39,704 nt of DNA, from the NCBI GenBank assembly GCA_017387515.1, contig JAFOFC010000003.1:1-39704 (forward strand), in the 5' to 3' direction. Below are positions 39,301-39,704 of the stretch, piece after piece; position 1 is the first letter of the stretch; every line of letters begins with the position of its first letter. The translations under genes were made by a program, and so were the position numbers. Under the pieces are notes generated by a model. That model searched no databases, was not told the DNA's origin, and worked only from the letters and a program-made list of their open reading frames with translations. Source of the DNA: Paludibacteraceae bacterium (lineage in GTDB: Bacteria; Bacteroidota; Bacteroidia; Bacteroidales; Paludibacteraceae).

Positions 39301-39704
39301 GATTCCAACAAAAATTGAACACCTTGGTATTGCAGTACCAAGCATTGCAGAAGCACTTCCTTACTACGAAGGTGTGCTAGGTTTAACATGCTACGCTATC
39401 GAAGAAGTAGCCGACCAAAAAGTAAAAACCGCTTTCTTAAAAGTTGGCGAAGTTAAAATCGAATTACTAGAACCTACCTCTCCAGAAAGCACCGTTGCTA
39501 AATTCATCGAGAAAAACGGTGGCCGTGGTGGTTTCCATCACATCGCTTACGCAGTAAACGACATCGAAGCTCGTTTGCAAGAAGTAGCCGATAAAGGTGT
39601 ACAACTAATCGACAAAACTCCACGTGGTGGCGCAGAAGGTATGACTATTGCTTTCTTGCACCCAAAATCTACCGCAGGCATCTTAACTGAATTCTGCGAA
39701 AAAA
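39301..39704 (+). CDS. mce: Methylmalonyl-CoA epimerase (cut by window end)
   Basis: Interconverts (R)- and (S)-methylmalonyl-CoA in the propionate/succinate pathway that many Bacteroidales use. The reading frame stays open from ATG 39301 to the window edge, 134 codons. VOC-fold signatures: KIEHLGIAVPSIAEALPYYE at the start, VKIELLEPTSPES, GGFHHIAYAVNDIE and LIDKTPRGGAEG, FLHPKS. Metal ligands appear to be His in EHLGIAV, His in FHHIAY and a late Glu (TEFCEK). Only the last residue or two and the stop codon are likely missing. Its leader is the repeat array just upstream. Confidence 0.95.

Overview
The window reads as the chromosome of a Bacteroidota bacterium, most likely order Bacteroidales. 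Supporting signs: several clean promoters of the Bacteroidota type (TTG/TTTG, 18-20 nt, TAnnTTTG); two secreted proteins ending in type IX secretion (T9SS) sorting domains; family-typical proteins (DUF4290, DUF4783, DUF2490, THUMP-like methyltransferase); Bacteroidota gene pairings (lptD beside an amidase and an MCE gene; yicC-gmk-nadD; tsaB-DUF4290-murA); a MurA with Asp in place of the usual Cys; and methylmalonyl-CoA epimerase. Genus cannot be fixed from sequence alone. No tRNA, rRNA, transposase, integrase or CRISPR array was seen.

Layout. 1-172: non-coding with an inverted repeat and an 8-nt tandem array. 173-3009 (-): dnaA, a pRiA4b-ORF3-like gene, miaA. 3309-5510 (-): N-acetylmuramoyl-L-alanine amidase and an MlaD/MCE protein, divergent from lptD (5620, +), an envelope biogenesis block. 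8320-10831 (+): slyD-like FKBP, aroC, lipid kinase; tilS converges on it. 11894-12460: a TetR regulator. 12486-15110 (-): tsaB, DUF4290, murA. 15305-18910: a 1201-residue CotH-kinase T9SS cargo. 19016-21030: yicC-gmk-nadD, converging with rlmH. 21567-24786: DUF4783, nadC, a MATE exporter and a cytidylate-kinase-like gene. 24989-26854: a GH64 beta-1,3-glucanase with a T9SS tail. 27046: a DUF2490 protein. 27805-29492: the one clearly accessory stretch. 29493: an FGE-fold lipoprotein. 30604-38013 (-): mutS2 and a five-gene run YIP1-like, smpB, trkA, trkH, THUMP-like methyltransferase. 38184: a MraY/WecA-type transferase. 39301: methylmalonyl-CoA epimerase, cut by the window edge.

Three things stand out beyond housekeeping genes. 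First, a dispersed family of degenerate tandem repeats with strict 7-nt (ACTTTYG-like) or 8-nt (GNNTNANC-like) periods sits in gaps, directly ahead of slyD, aroC, mutS2 and the epimerase gene, and inside genes: the amidase's interdomain linker is largely built from such repeats read in frame. Second, 27.8-29.4 kb holds an AT-rich gene resembling a fragment of a phage/conjugative polyvalent protein, with its own promoter and a leader terminator, lying between two copies of a 29-30 nt core embedded in nested hairpins. Third, just downstream a perfect promoter precedes a roughly 270-nt multi-stem segment ending in a long hairpin and eight T residues: a strong candidate for an unannotated structured RNA.
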